Origin: Melanocharis versteri
Taxonomy: Eukaryota > Chordata > Aves > Passeriformes > Melanocharitidae
Assembly: GCA_013397845.1 (NCBI GenBank)
Contig: VZTG01000482.1
Span: 62,001-126,000 of the forward strand
Length of the DNA stretch: 64,000 nt
Reading direction: 5' to 3'
The notes beneath the pieces are model-generated. The model did not search any database. It was not told where the DNA came from and saw nothing but the letters and a program-made list of their open reading frames with translations. Below, piece by piece: positions 50,004-63,100 of this stretch (position 1 is its first letter; each line of letters opens with the position of its first letter). The position numbers were made by a program, and so were the translations under genes.

Positions 50004-51158
50004 GTATGTACTATCTTCTATCTGTCTCTACTTCACAATATGCATTTGTATTCACTTTTCTACTGATGATAGGCTCTTCTGGTATTTATAGTTTTATAAA
50101 AGAAAAATACCTTATTTCTCTTCAAATTGACTTTCGTTAGTAAAAGCCCCCAAATGCTTGAAAAATACTTGCTAATTGTAATATAAAAATCACGCTTCTA
50201 TACATAAATGTTAGAGTACAAGGTTAACAACTGGTGCAAACATTTATTGTTATGTTTCTCGTGCATGTAACAACATGTCCCTTGTGAATTACATAGAGAA
50301 GAACAATCTGAGACAGAGTTTTGGCAAACAGGCCTCTAAATGAATATGTTAAATGGTTTTGAAAAGGAAAACAGGATATATATAATTTGTTCATTCAAGA
50401 TCACAGGTTGATTTTGAAAGGGAGTAAAATTTGAAAAAATTAGAATAGGGAAAGAAAAGTACAAAAAATTGGAATGCAGCTAGTAGAACTACAAGAACAA
50501 TTTCAGTTGAAATCAATAAAACTGTGTGTCCTCTGTGTACTAAAAGTAGGGTTTTATCTTTGGCTATTGAAAATTGCAACATACCTATTGAGATGAAATT
50601 GTGTGCTTATATACCCTTATTGTTACAATGAATGTTTTTTACCATTTATAGTGAAATGATAGCAATAGATCTGAAACATATTAGTTTTGAACGGTCAGAA
50701 ATATAATTCTCATTACTTACAAACCAGGTTGTGATAGCCATTGTTGAGCAATCCTACTCAGTGTGTGAAGATCACTCTGAAACTCTATGCGGTGAGAATG
50801 CCTGATACGAAATTCATTCAGGTGTCAAGGGCATTTAGTTGCAATTACATACCTTAATATTACATTTTAAGTAGTACATCTGGGTGTGATAGTGCCTATA
50901 AAACCAGGGTTAGGTGGTAGCCACATAAAAACCTGTGCAAATGAAGTACAGTTTGGCCTGTAGAAACCTTCTCAGTTCCTGTTAAATTATGCTGAGTTCA
51001 GGAACATGTAGGCATCTATTCCTGTATAAATTTTTCTGTGCTGTGCACTTAATGGACAGTGGCTCTGCAACATATGTATTTTCGCAAAGCAAAGCAGAAT
51101 ACTAGTATTTGGCAGCTTTGATTCACTCACAGTTGTCTTTTCTTCACCCTGGTAAAAG

Positions 51159-51223
51159 AGTGGATTAAACCATCAGTGTGGTACTTTTTCCGCTTTGAGC
51201 ATTTGGAGAAATCCCGTTCTTTG
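51159..51223 (+). CDS. Candidate second exon of the same gene model
   Basis: An acceptor with a pyrimidine stretch (TTGTCTTTTCTTCACCCTGGTAAAAG) ends at 51158. Two bases complete the phase-1 codon from 49889-50003, and 21 codons follow without a stop (WIKPSVWYFFRFEHLEKSR...). The exon then meets GTAAGT at 51224, a near-perfect donor, and ends in phase 0. Alternative acceptors at 51132 and 51160 give immediate stops in this phase, so only this one works. Possible continuations in phase 0 are a short terminal exon from 51648 (excellent acceptor CCTGTCTTTCTCCACAG, seven codons then TAA) or a 36-base exon at 55086-55121. No polyadenylation signal was seen soon after 51671, which weighs against the first option. 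The protein is unrecognised. Confidence 0.25.
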
Positions 51224-52972
51224 GTAAGTTGTAATGGCATGGTTTGATTTCATGATTTTCCAAAACAAAGAAGCTGAGTTTCTGCCTGAAGGTGTTGAAG
51301 AACACCAGTGATTGGAACAATTTGGAGACCTCTGGAAACTCTAACTTGAAAGTTTATTTAGTGCTATTGTATATGTTGCCAGCACTACATTTTTTCCTTT
51401 GTAAGGGAGAAATAGAGAGAAAGGCTTGAGGAGAAGGATGTGGTATTTCCTAGAACTTGTTTAAGGCCAGCTCTTTGTGCATCATCAGCCCAAATGGGAA
51501 GGAGACTCCTCTCCTTTGTAATGTTCATTCCTGCAAGATTTACTCTACCTTTGCACAAGAAACTCATAAGACTCTGAATATTCAAACTCGGGCTTCTTAT
51601 TACCTACCACAAAAACCACTGCAGCCTAGACCTGTCTTTCTCCACAGTTGTTTTTTCTTCTAACAATTTAAGACAATATTTGAGTAGCTTGTATCTCATC
51701 ACATTCATTCTATTCATAGTTTTTAAATTTTCTGTTCAGTAATATTCAAAATAGATGAATAGATGACTTTTAATTTTAATGACAAGGGCATGGCCCTGAA
51801 GATTTTACACATATTGCATTGCTCTGGGGTCTCTCTGGGTGCAACTGAGTTAAAACAAATGAGTTATAGGTGTCAATGTCATGTCAAACTCTGCAGCAGA
51901 ATGCTACAGTGCACTGTACTGCAGGGGGAAGAAACATTTGGAGAAATTACTAGCTGAAACTGGGGTATGCTTCATTTGTTTATTACTGTAATTCAATGCT
52001 TGTAGAGAACCACGTAGGAACGAATTATAGTTTATAAATACCAAAACTGTCATGGTTTATTGAGCTTGTTATTCTGGGGATTTTTCTGGTTAAAAGCAAA
52101 AGTCTGAGAAATTGACTTTTCGCTCTAAGGAAGTGCAAAGCTTATGTCTTTGTATCTTAAGATATGATGCCTGACTAACCTGTAGAGTAACAAAACAATG
52201 CCACTCCTGCATGGCTGAAATTAATGCATTCGAGGTCTTAGGGAGTATTTGTAAGGAAACGACTTTTCAGTCTAGATTGAAAAAATACAGTTTTGGGACT
52301 AAGTGATTATTTTTTAAATTTTGCAGCTGTCTAAAGTTTCTTAAGGGTATAAAATAGTTAAGAGTCCTATGGGAAATACATTAGAGAGTAGAAAGCAGGC
52401 AGACTAGACAAAAGAGGATGGAAAATACATTAATTATATATCTTTCACCATATCACATGGTTATCACTGTGATGCATGCCATCCTAGCAATACAAGCTGT
52501 AAGAACTGTGTTTGATCTGTCTATTTGCTTTATGGAATCACTTAAAGTGACTCAATCAGTCAATCATAGTTTTTTGCTTAATTACAAAAGATACATACTA
52601 ATATGGCCACAAACTGAGCATATGCAGACTGATTCAGGGTCTCATAGGAACCCAAACCAAAATTATTCCATAGCTCTAAAATGAGGAAGGTAACTTGGCT
52701 GAATTGTATACTCCTGTCATCTTCTAGGAGATAACTGAATCAAAATTGTTTATTCTAAGCTACATAATTTTGCAGATTTAAAGAGCACTGTACTGAAGTC
52801 TGTAATACTACTCAAGAATCCTTTGCAACCTTCAAACCAGGTGCTTTCTTGATTTGCCAGCTCCTGGCAGTAGTTGCATAGTCTCATGGTTAGTCAGAAG
52901 AGTTTGTCGTGCTGGGGAAGTCCAATTCTGACCTCCTGGAGAATTAACCATATGGAGGGTGAATATGAAATG
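51224..52972. other. AT-rich non-coding stretch
   Basis: No gene or element recognised. Open frames are below 90 codons. It could be an intron of the candidate gene starting at 49.66 kb. Confidence 0.5.
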
Positions 52973-53112
52973 ATCACAGAATGGTGAAGTTGGAAAGGAC
53001 ACCTGAAGGTCATCTAGTACAACCTGAGTCCCCAGGAACACAGGGCTGAGGAGAGAGGCAGGATCAGCTCTCTTGACCTCCTGGCAATGCTCTTCCTAAT
53101 GTACCCCAGAAA
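52973..53112 (-). mobile_element. CR1 LINE 3' fragment with internal deletion
   Basis: The + strand begins ATCACAGAATGGTGAAGTTG, then GAAAGGACACCTGAAGGTCA and TCTAGTACAACC, the reverse complement of the CR1 3' terminus. After about 55 bases it jumps to an internal CR1 region recognisable as GACCTCCTGGCAATGCTCTT followed by CCTAATGTACCCCAG. From memory the two segments lie several hundred bases apart in an intact CR1 3' region, so the middle has been deleted. Similarity fades after about 53112. Confidence 0.8.
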
Positions 53113-55720
53113 GGGCGATAACTTGCAGGTTGTTGAGGACAGGGCAGAAGCATTTAGGTGCCACTGATGCTTATTTTGGATGAACACATTTTTTCTGGCA
53201 GCCCCTTTGATTTTGTAGCTGTTGCTGTTTGCTATCTAGTTTGAAGAACAAATCTATATCCATTATGCTACATGGCTAGAAGAGAATGTCTTTACTGAAA
53301 GTTGTTCAGAAAGGTCTTTAGAAAATTAGCTATTGGCTCAAAGTAGTAGAATTTGTAGTTCAAAAATATAACTGGTACTAATGTCTAATAATTGCTAAAA
53401 TTGTATGGAGGTGTTTGAAGTACACAGCCGCTTCTACAAGAATTCTTTTACTACATTTTGGGCTACAGGCAGTACTAATAACATTAAACCCTCCTTACCT
53501 AACTAAACATGCAGCTTGAAAATACAATTACCAGGTGACTCCTCATAAAATCAAAGGCAAGTCTGGAAAACCTGGCAAAAATTACAGGAAACTTATGGTT
53601 ATGGAAGGACTGTTGAATGACTTCTTCCGGATGCAGTATCTGCTGCGTAGCAGTTACAGGACATTAATGTGCCAGGCTTTTGGGAATACTAGCCATGAAT
53701 TTTAGTTGGATGGTCATCCTCTGGCAAATCCCCAAGAGGATGTGCTGGAACAATTTTCTAGTAGCGTGTTCATACAGAGAAGATGGAAGATCAGCATAGC
53801 AGAATCCCTTTTAGAGTTCAAAATAGTGGTCAGCCAGGACTCACATTTAGACTGTCACTTCTTTTATGTTTTGTTTCTACATTTGGATTATTTTCTAACT
53901 GCATGTGAGGGCTCTGATGCTCAGAATGTCAGACATCCCAGGCGATATTCAGCTGCAAATGATTTTGCTCCACCAGGAGGATTTAAAGGGCATTCTCCTA
54001 AATGTGGTTCTCGAGTCAGTCCTCCATTTCATCAGGTACCTTCTCCACTGTTAGTGTGACTGTGATGTTCCCTTCATGTGGGCACAAAAGACATATCCAT
54101 GACTCCACAGGAGTATGAGCAGGATGAGGGAGAATGTAGAAGAAAGGAACTTGGAGGGGAAGGGATCAAGCAGTGGAGCTAATTGTAAATAGTTTGTGGC
54201 CCAGTTATATTTGTAGGGTAGGAGCTGCAAAGAATATGTGAACTGGACAGCAATAGGAAAAAAGTTCTCTAACAAGCTAAAATGACAGGCTCAGTGAGAA
54301 GGTGACTTACGTTGCATCGGGCTTTGTTGGCAAATTGTAAATAGTTATGTGTAGTTGTTGTCCTGGACAAGAAGACATTGTGAAGTTGCTCCTTTCCCAT
54401 CCCCCCCCAGTGTGTCTGGAATGGAGAGCTTTTTACTTTGGTCTGTTCAGGAGAAGGCAATCAACAGCCCTAAGTGCTCATGCTTGGGGGAGTCAGGTGT
54501 TGAAAACAAAGCCAGGGAGATTTTCCCCATGCATTCATGGAGACCTTTTTGACTATGTGGTCTGCAGTTTATGACAACTAGCTTTAGTCACTGCTGCAAG
54601 AAAGTGAAAATCTAAGAGCCAGTAAGCTGAGTGTAAGGGGTATGGCATAAACTGCCAGTGATTTCACGTCCCTTCTCTAAGTACAAGGTGTGTGCACAGA
54701 ATTTCTGCAGGTTTTCCCAGGATGGCATTGCACCAATGGGAACAGTGAGGCGTTAACAGTGATGCTCATATTTAGATCTGTGTTTGATAATGCACATAGA
54801 GTATTGCAGAAGCAATTTGCAAAGATCAGATCAGGATGTTTCCTTTGCTTGATTTGTCTTTTATGTCCATTTAGGCTGACTGCCCCAGTGTGTGACTGTT
54901 TAGATCCGGGTAGAGAGGCCACCCATCCCCAGGAATAAGTGATGTTATCTCTGTCCACTGAGGACACAGAAAATAGGAGTGGTTTTCATCTGCCTTTAAA
55001 AGACAGTTCAGTAGTAACAACAAGACAAATTTCACCAAGAACTAGCTTGATGAAGTGAATCCTTTCATTTTCTTGTTCTCCCTAGCTCATGCTTTTTTTG
55101 GGGTATGATTTTGATAGGCAGGTATCAAATGCTATGTGGAGATGCAAAACAGTCTTCCTGGGTCACCTCTGCTAGCAGGTGATTCCCGGAAACTAAAATA
55201 TGGTTATGTACAAGATTCTGTTGTACTCTGGGAAGGTCTGGGGGCAAGGATTGAACAGTGCTCATGAGAAAGTGCTGGAAATGTTCGGTTAAAATAGAAG
55301 CCTGGGCTTTATTAAGATGCATATTGAGCAATGGCGATAAAAGCTTTTCTGTCAACCTAGGTGACAGTCTTGTAAGATAATTTTATCTTAGACTGTGTGC
55401 TCTAAATACTTCAGCTTTTCCCTTTTTGTTTTCCCAAATAAAAGCACTGAGTAAATCACTCGAAATCCCAAAACTGGCAAAAGGACAGTTTTTCCCTTAT
55501 GGGTCCTCTGTTGTTTCTCCCAAAGCCTTGTAGCTGTAAACACTGATGTTGCTGTTTTGCTGGATTCTCACACTGATGTGCAAGTCACCCTTCTGTATCA
55601 CTTTTTCTACTCCTTGATTGCAGCTTCTGTTTTGCAGTAGGGGATCCAATAATTTGCATGTACAGAGTTTACTGACAATCAGCCATGTGGCAGCTGCTCC
55701 TCATCAGAAGTGCTCCAAAC
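53113..55720. other. Non-coding stretch, nothing recognised
   Basis: The longest frame is 117 codons at 53706-54059 (+); its translation shows no domain, and no splice structure supports it. A splice-site pair at 55086-55121 is noted under the candidate gene. Confidence 0.55.
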
Positions 55721-55752
55721 TTTCCCTCCCTCTCTCCCTCCCTCTTTCCCCC
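55721..55752. repeat. Polypyrimidine mirror repeat and G-quadruplex motif
   Basis: A C/T-only tract. Positions 55723-55743 are a perfect mirror repeat centred on the C at 55733 (CCCTCCCTCTCTCCCTCCC with flanking T on each side), the classical H-DNA sequence arrangement. The minus strand reads GGGAGGGAGAGAGGGAGGG, four G3 tracts with loops of 1, 5 and 1, which fits the canonical G-quadruplex rule. A further CCCCC at 55747-55751 adds a fifth G tract. Confidence 0.85.
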
Positions 55753-57967
55753 TAAAAGTAACTTCCACTTTTAGACTGAATATATGCCATTAGTAATGGA
55801 CCCTCTAATAAACCACTGTGAATGTGAGCCTGTTTTCAGCATCCTTTGTGCAGCACCCTGGAGTTGATGTGTGTTAACCCCTGTTACAGAAGTAACCTTT
55901 TACGTACATCCTTTCAATGCATCCAGAGGCTAAAGCTCTCTGAGGGATATTTTAGCGTGTCACCCTTCCGTTACTCAATTCTTCTTCTGTGGTAAGCTTA
56001 AAAACCCTTCAATTATAAGTGGAGTTTGTAGCTGTAGTTTTGCACATGCTGTTGACATTCAAGACCAGAGTTTCAGAGTTAGGGGGTTATAAATATATGA
56101 GAATAATCTATGAAATACAGTTTTTAAAATTAAGTGTCATTATAGTGTCATTATTGTTAAATTGGAAAGTATATTCACTACAGATAGGTACTATCCCGTC
56201 ACCTAAATGTTTGATGATCAAAAGAAATAGTTAAGATTTCTTCGATGGCAGCCTGAACAGAATTTACAAGTTCTACGGTGGCAGGATACTTTTAACTGAG
56301 GCTGCCTTTCACATTAATCAATATTATATTTCACAGCAGAGCATTTCTCTTCTTTCTCAGTTACAGAAAAATAGTATTTTTTTTCAACAACTCTGTGAAT
56401 TAATTAATGCCATTTATTCTTCTGATTTTAACCACAGGTTGTCAGGTTCCCTTAGCCTGTGTATTGATCTGTAATATAACCTTCATTTCCTGCATCTGCT
56501 ATTAAATGGAATAAAATTCATAATGGTTGCACTCCTGAGCAGCTGTTCACCTATCCAGTATTGTCAGGTCACCAGGGAAAGTTGCTAATACTTGAGGAGA
56601 ACTTCACTGGTATATTGATGTCTTTTGTTGTTCAATTAACGTTTCTAATGTGGAAGAAAAGAAGATAGTATTTAATATGTCAGCCAGCCTTAAGACAACT
56701 CTGTTTCCATTTTCTAATGTCAAACCTAATACAATGTTTGTGTCCATTAGAGTTAAAATACTTTCCTTATTAGCTGCCTAAGTGCATTTTTTCAACAATA
56801 ATAATGAAGGGCACTCAGTAAACTAAAACTAATTAATCTCCTCAGTCTCCCTTTTGTATTTATCTGATGTCAAAAGCAACATACTTTTTTCTCTAAAGCA
56901 GACTAAAACTAAACTGTGGATGGTGCCTCCTTCCTGAACAAAACCTGCAAAATTATCAATTTCCCTGATTATTGTTATCTCTCCTTTCAGAATGCTGCTT
57001 ATTACTAACTGGGTTTTTGTTTCTGCTGCTCTCTGACAGCAAGGGTTTGACATATTGCTGCTAGAATGCAAGGAAGCTGCAGGGACCCAGAGCCATTCAT
57101 ACATTCCTGTGTAATGTTAGAGACACTCCAGTATCAGGCTTTGCTGCGGCCCAACAGTTAGGGCGATTTGGGGGCACTTACACCCTCCCAGAAGGCTAAA
57201 TCTCCATGAGCACAAGTTGAAGCAAAGTAATAACATTTTCTTAATGGATCAGAACTTATTTGGAAATAGTGGATTGGAGGAAAGAAGCCAGAGTGCATGG
57301 TGGTGTATCATAAAAGGCATTTCCTTGGCCATCTGTGATTGACTTGGGCTTCTTTGAGCCAATTCAGAGTTTTAAGAATTGAATGGGGCCCAGTGACGTA
57401 GGACAACAGGCTGTTGCCTCAGGGCAGTGTCTGCTGTGCCAGGGTGTTTCAGAAGAAATGGATGTTTCCCCATACAGGCTGCAGTAGACTGTATAGGGAC
57501 CTACCAGGCACAAGTGTGATGTTTCTGCTGAATTATAATTCCCTTTTTCGATCGCTAATGAAAGATGAAAAATCTCATTGGCTTGACTGTCTAGGCATTA
57601 ACTTCTGCTGTTACTGTGTTGAATTATTATTAATACACTGTTATTTTTTACATTAACTATGTATTAGTTAACACGGAATTCAGATATTATATGTGTTAAT
57701 TATGTAATTATTAACCAAATACAGGTCTTTTCAGCCTTCCTCCCATCATCCTTCAACCAATGACTCCTTTATCATTCCACTGTTCTTTTTCAGAATGAAT
57801 TTGTAGTGCAAAATTTGTAATTCACAGAAAAACTTCAATGTTTATCCTTACTTTTTTGTTAGGAGAATATCTTTATTTTATATAATAATATCCTTTTAGA
57901 CTATATAATTTCTCTATCAGTTGTCAGCCTTAGCTTTGACACAAAACACTAACTTGCAGTGTTTCTT
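55753..57967. other. AT-rich non-coding stretch
   Basis: No supported gene. A weak resemblance to an internal CR1 word (CCCAGTGACGTAGGACAACA) at about 57389-57410 is too short to annotate as an element. Confidence 0.55.
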
Positions 57968-58040
57968 TGAGGGTTTTGGTTGTTGTTTTTTTTTTTTGGT
58001 TTGGTTTTTTTTTTGTTTGTTTGTTTGTTTGTTTTTTTTG
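57968..58040. repeat. T-rich low-complexity tract with (GTTT)n
   Basis: T runs mixed with GG pairs pass into about six GTTT units (58015-58038). This is a simple tetranucleotide microsatellite, probably length-variable. Confidence 0.85.
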
Positions 58041-60020
58041 ATAAAAGTTGATATTTTTATTTTCGGTCTTATTCCGTAAGTGTATCACTCACAAAGGTCC
58101 ATTTTATTCCGTGTCCTGTATATACTGAAGACAAAGCCACACATCTTGGGAAGAATGGAAGATCAGGGAAACAGCTTTGATTTTGCTTGACCTTTTTAAA
58201 TGCTCAGGACCTTCCCCAAGGTTAAATTGTACTGGGGTCACTTCAACACTCAAGCACCTGTCCTCATCAAAAGATATGCAGGATATCTTTTTCCTTCAGT
58301 CTCTAGGCTTGCATCTCCACCCCTACAGCGCACAAGTTACACTGGGAAGATGGACTTAGCCCAAGAATTGTTCATGTCTGGGTACTGTCTGTCATGGTGA
58401 ACATTGATTTATTTATTTAGTTAGTTATTGAAACTTGTGGAGAAAAAGTTTTGTACTTGGTTTAGATTCCTTTCTATGTTGTCTCTGAGTGTCATAATCT
58501 TCATTAAATGTGATGGCATGAGTTACTGAGCCTTTCAACATATGACGTAGAATGGTAAAATATAGCTTCCATATTCCTTCCTTTTTTTCCAAAGCACTTT
58601 AAGCAAATTGGCAATCTAATTATTGATTTATAAAAGGAAAGGAATTAATACAGCCTCCCATACCCCTTGGCGGTAAGAGTATTTAAAAGTGAACTATGCT
58701 TAAATTTCATAAAAGCCTCCTCAGCAAATCAGTAGAAGACTATTGATCTTGAAATAAGTATGTGAATTCTAATTGTGTTTTGTCTTTCCACTGGAGGACC
58801 ATTACTTTATTTAGCTGGAGTTCATTCTTTACTTTTATAGTCTTGGTGTGTTGTCTATGAAAACTGCCTTTACGTTTGAGCGAGGCTTGTAACCACCCAG
58901 TTTTGCTGATCTTTTCAAAAGAGTGTATTGACATGTGAGAGCTAAAGAGAGGCTTTTAAGATCAAGTTACCATCACCAAAAGTCTCAGCAACATCTAACT
59001 ATGGTTCCCGGTATAGAGCTGTCTGTGAAATGAGTAAGTCAGATGCCAAGTACAATAATTGCTTCTTGCTGTGCTTCAGACTCACAAATTAATTCATTCT
59101 GATTATAAACCACTGTCTTAATAACATACAGTGTAATTACATATATATTTTAATCTTGGAAAACCACATACATCTGTAGGTTAATCCCGCTACTTTCACA
59201 AGTGGATTTTGCCTGGTAAAGTCTCAGCTACTTTGTAAGTTTTGAAATATCTGATCTGGCTATTCTTTCATTAGAAGATTTCGGAAAAGAGAGAGAGAAA
59301 AGAGGCTCTAACAATCACACTACTCTACTGCATTCAGAGGCAAGGGAAAAGAAGGAAAAGACAGGAAATCTGAATGTTTAACAGTGTTTTTACAGTCAGT
59401 AGTTTTGAAAATAAAATTTTTAAATTTGCCTCTTTTTTAACTAAAAATTTAAATCAAAAGTTAGTTTAAACAATTTCTTAGAAAAGTCAAATGTCTTTTG
59501 ATAGAAATCTCTGTCTGAACAAATACAGGCAGCTTTACAGAATGTAACACAGGAAGGCTTCAGCATTGGTTTGATAGTTGAATGATTTACACTCCTTTAT
59601 CTTCCCATCATTGTATGTTAAGTTCAAGTGGAAGTTTCTTACTGTTTCCTACATTTATAGTTAATATAGCATTGTGCTTTGTTTTAACTGAGCTGTAGAG
59701 CCTTTTAAAACCAGCTCTGCAGTACAGACATTAGTAATTTTTTAGCCATCTGTAGTCTGGCACTGAGTGGGTGTGAGGTGCTCTCAAGGAGAACTTAAGC
59801 AAGTTTTGGTGGGGAGAAGTAGTATTCTTTGGGTTTGGTTTCTTTTAATCTTGCATTAAGCTAATACCTGAGGGGCATATAAGGGAACGGTGATGAATTG
59901 TTATGTGGGCTCTGGGTACCCCAAAAAAGGCCCCACCTGAGCCAGCACAGTTTTGTCACCCTAGAGCAATGGGCCACTTGAGTGTAGCACGGTGCTATGT
60001 GCTGCTCCTCAAAAGTTTAC
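58041..60020. other. AT-rich non-coding stretch
   Basis: Frames are under 70 codons; no element terminus or RNA gene was recognised. Confidence 0.6.
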
Positions 60021-60082
60021 TGATGGCAACCTCTATCTCTCCGGGTAACCTCTACCAGTGTTTCAACACTCTCACTGTAGCA
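60021..60082 (-). mobile_element. CR1 LINE fragment, minus orientation
   Basis: ATGGCAACCTCTATCTCTCC, then GGGTAACCTCTACCAGTGTT and TCAACACTCTCACTGTAG, correspond to the reverse complement of the CR1 3' region. The same order of words is seen at 43082-43138 in the clearer copy (GAGCATCCACATCTTCTCTG, AACCTGTTC, CCTCACCAGCCTCACGGTA). Only about 60 bases remain. Confidence 0.6.
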
Positions 60083-60085
60083 AAA

Positions 60086-60124
60086 AGGCTCTTTTGCAGC
60101 CTAAATCATTCCATGATTCTATGG
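60086..60124 (+). mobile_element. CR1 LINE 3' terminus, plus orientation
   Basis: GCTCTTTTGCAGCCTAAATC followed by ATTCCATGATTCTATGG matches the sense strand of the CR1 3' end (CCTTCCAACC...ATTCTATGATTCTATG type). It abuts the minus-oriented fragment directly, so two CR1 pieces of opposite orientation meet here. With fewer than 40 bases the assignment is tentative. Confidence 0.5.
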
Positions 60125-63100
60125 ACGTGACTGACAGCTTACTCAGCTGTGTCAGCTGTGATGGACTAGAAATTCACATTTTTAGAACTTACTTTTATCT
60201 GGATTTTGTACTGTGTTTGCATTTCCTAAAAACTCTGTTGCAGTGTAATCTAAACAAACCAACAACAATGAGCAGTTGGGCTGAATTCCAGTTCTTCAGT
60301 TTAACACTTAATTGATGTTTTCCTGACTAAAGACTGAATAATCTCTGCATACATAGTGAAGAAATACTTTCCACAAATCCAAATTATATTGGGTAATTTA
60401 GGTGCATAAAGTTTAGCCTAATTGAACAAGTTTCTGTACGGTAAAAGATTACTCAAATTACTCTGCATTGAAGTTCAGTAGGGATTTAGTAGCAGATTTA
60501 ACAACCGTTAGAATATCATTTTGTGTTGGCAATTTTGGAGAAGTTACTTCAACTGCGCTAGGAGAAATCTTTATATCATATGGAGAGAAGACGTTTGTAA
60601 TAAAAAGCTAACAACTCAGCATCAGTTAGTGCTGTTTCATAGTGAACCTACTTGGAAAACCTCTCAATCTTATGGAAGGAGAGAATATCTGGATATTTAT
60701 ATTCATTGAACTGGAGGAAAACATCTTAGTTCACTACTAGAAATAACAACTATAAAAGAATAATGTGTAGCTGACACCACTCCTGTTCCTTCTGGTGTTT
60801 GCCTTTACTTTTCTGTGCTTATAGTTTCAATTGCAACTCTGAAACACAATTTGGAGGCTCAGTCAAGTGCAATAAAATGAAAATGGAAGACAGGATTTTT
60901 TCCCTTGCTTGCCTGTCATAAATACTTCTGCCGTTTTACTTGGAATCCTCATATCATGAAACTGAAATCTTTATGGGAAGATTTTTAATATCCAAAGTTA
61001 ATATTGGGATCCTATTATGTTGAACAGCATATGAATATAAATCTTGCCTTGGAAAACCTTAAAACTTGATGAACAAATTAACAAGTGAGTGTAATGAGGG
61101 AAAATATTATCCTCATTTCAAAGAGGAACAATTGGCACATTAGGAGAAAAGTGTTTTTGCCAAAGCCACACTGCAGGGCTGGATGACAAAAAAATTAATG
61201 CTCTGTTTCCTCTAGCAGCAAAGCCAGCTCCCAGTGTGTTTTGTTTGCTTGCTTTTCTCCACTGCTCTTTTTCAGATTTGTGTTTTGTACTCAGACTATT
61301 CATCTGCTTACAAGTCATCAAAATAAGTTGCAGTAGCACCCACAGAAGACACACTGAACTGTGATAAAGGAAAGTCAAACCATTGTCTGAGAAACTTGAT
61401 TTGAAGCATTCTTGGGCTGACATTGGCCCTGAGGGCTTGAGGACTTACTGTGTCAGTCTCAGTACCAGTCCAGTGCCTGACCATGAGCTATCGTTCCTGT
61501 TTAGGAGGGATAAGGAGCTCAAAGACCTCTGCTAAATGCAGCTATTGAATGCATAAGTGGGTGTTGAAAAGAGCTCATTAATGGTAATTTTCTTACAAAT
61601 GTTTGAAAAATTCCTGTTGTGTCACTCTGAAAAAACTTCCAGAGTTTACTCTTAAGAAGGAATGTTGCAGTGACCAAGAGAACCATTCAAAAAAATGGAG
61701 GAATGGCTGGTGGATTTGGGTGTTCTTTTCTAAAAGCTACAGTGTTTACATATTTTTTTGATTTTGTCTCTTTCACAGTATCTTTCAAAACAAAACAAAC
61801 CCCCCAGGCAGGAACCCAGAAACATACAAATGGATAGCTTTAGGATCCTGATGGGAATACTGCCAGCAAGGTAAAAAGAAATATTAAAAAAGTGCCAAAC
61901 ATGCAGACCTGTCATCCTTTGCCTTAATGGGCACTAACAAATGTGCTACTTGCAAGAGATGTTCTTCCACAATATGATTGTGGTTATAAAACAAACAGCA
62001 TGGTCAATAATATGATCTAATCTGATTGAAGAGGTCAGTTAGAAAATTATTACCCACTTTACAACCCATTAACATCAAACCTACATTACAGGAATGTATG
62101 TGATAGATTAAAAACTTGCTTACTTAAAGCAAGAAGGTCTAAATAAACTCCATTATAAATGTTTTTTTATATTTGAAGCAAAAAAATTACCCCCTTGGTG
62201 ACTGGAATGCAATGGAGAGAGTCAGAACAAGTTGCTGAGTTTAGCTTTTTAATCTCTTTGCCTGAATCCTATTTAGTAGACGTTTGGGGAAGCGGAAAAG
62301 ACATTTTTGGATTATTAGCTTCTGCTTTGTGATTGACACACTGAGGAGGCTGCAAGAAAGCAATTCAAAGGAAATTGAAGCTGTTGAATGGAGTTACTGG
62401 AATTAGAGAAGGAAAAAAAGTGCTTTGCTTGATACAGAGCAAATTATTTGCTGTATCAGGAAAGACCCAATGACCCTTCTAATCTTGTATCCTGCCTGCA
62501 ATGTTGATTTATACCAGATGCTTCAAATGAAGATATAAATCCCCATAATACGTTTACCTGTAATTGTATAATAGTGTGCAAGGAGGGTATGTTCTTTCTT
62601 GACACCAGCCCACAATCAGCATATGCCCTGTAGCATGTATATTGAAAGCTTCTGTCTTTACTCCTAGCTGATGAAATTGCAGATGCTTATGGCAGTCGTA
62701 TACATTAATGCAGGTGGATGGCTAAGTGTGTTGTGTGGCAAACCACTCGTTTGTACTGCCTGAATATTGGTTAGTAAATTCTAGGGCAATTTCCATAGGA
62801 TGTTATGCCACCAAGTTAGGAGGACATTCTCTTGGGCCCTGTAGTGCCCCTTAACTGGTAATGTCAAAGGAAGGTGCTTACAGTCTTCTGGCTCTAGTTT
62901 CCCGAGCAATGTGCAGAACCGACATATCTCTATATCATCTGCTGGATCAGTTTTTATCCAACGCAAGGTGTTATGTGATCAGCTCCTTTTTTGTTTCAAC
63001 TGGCTTAGCTAAATGCCAACATACCTTTAAGGTATAATGCCTAATATTTCAGATTGCCTTAGGTTTATTTTCCTGCCTAATTTATATATGAATTTTCAGA

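Noticed and set aside
57386..57420. CR1-like internal word (CCCAGTGACGTAGGACAACA)
   Set aside because: Only about 20 bases resemble CR1 and the sequence on both sides does not continue the match.
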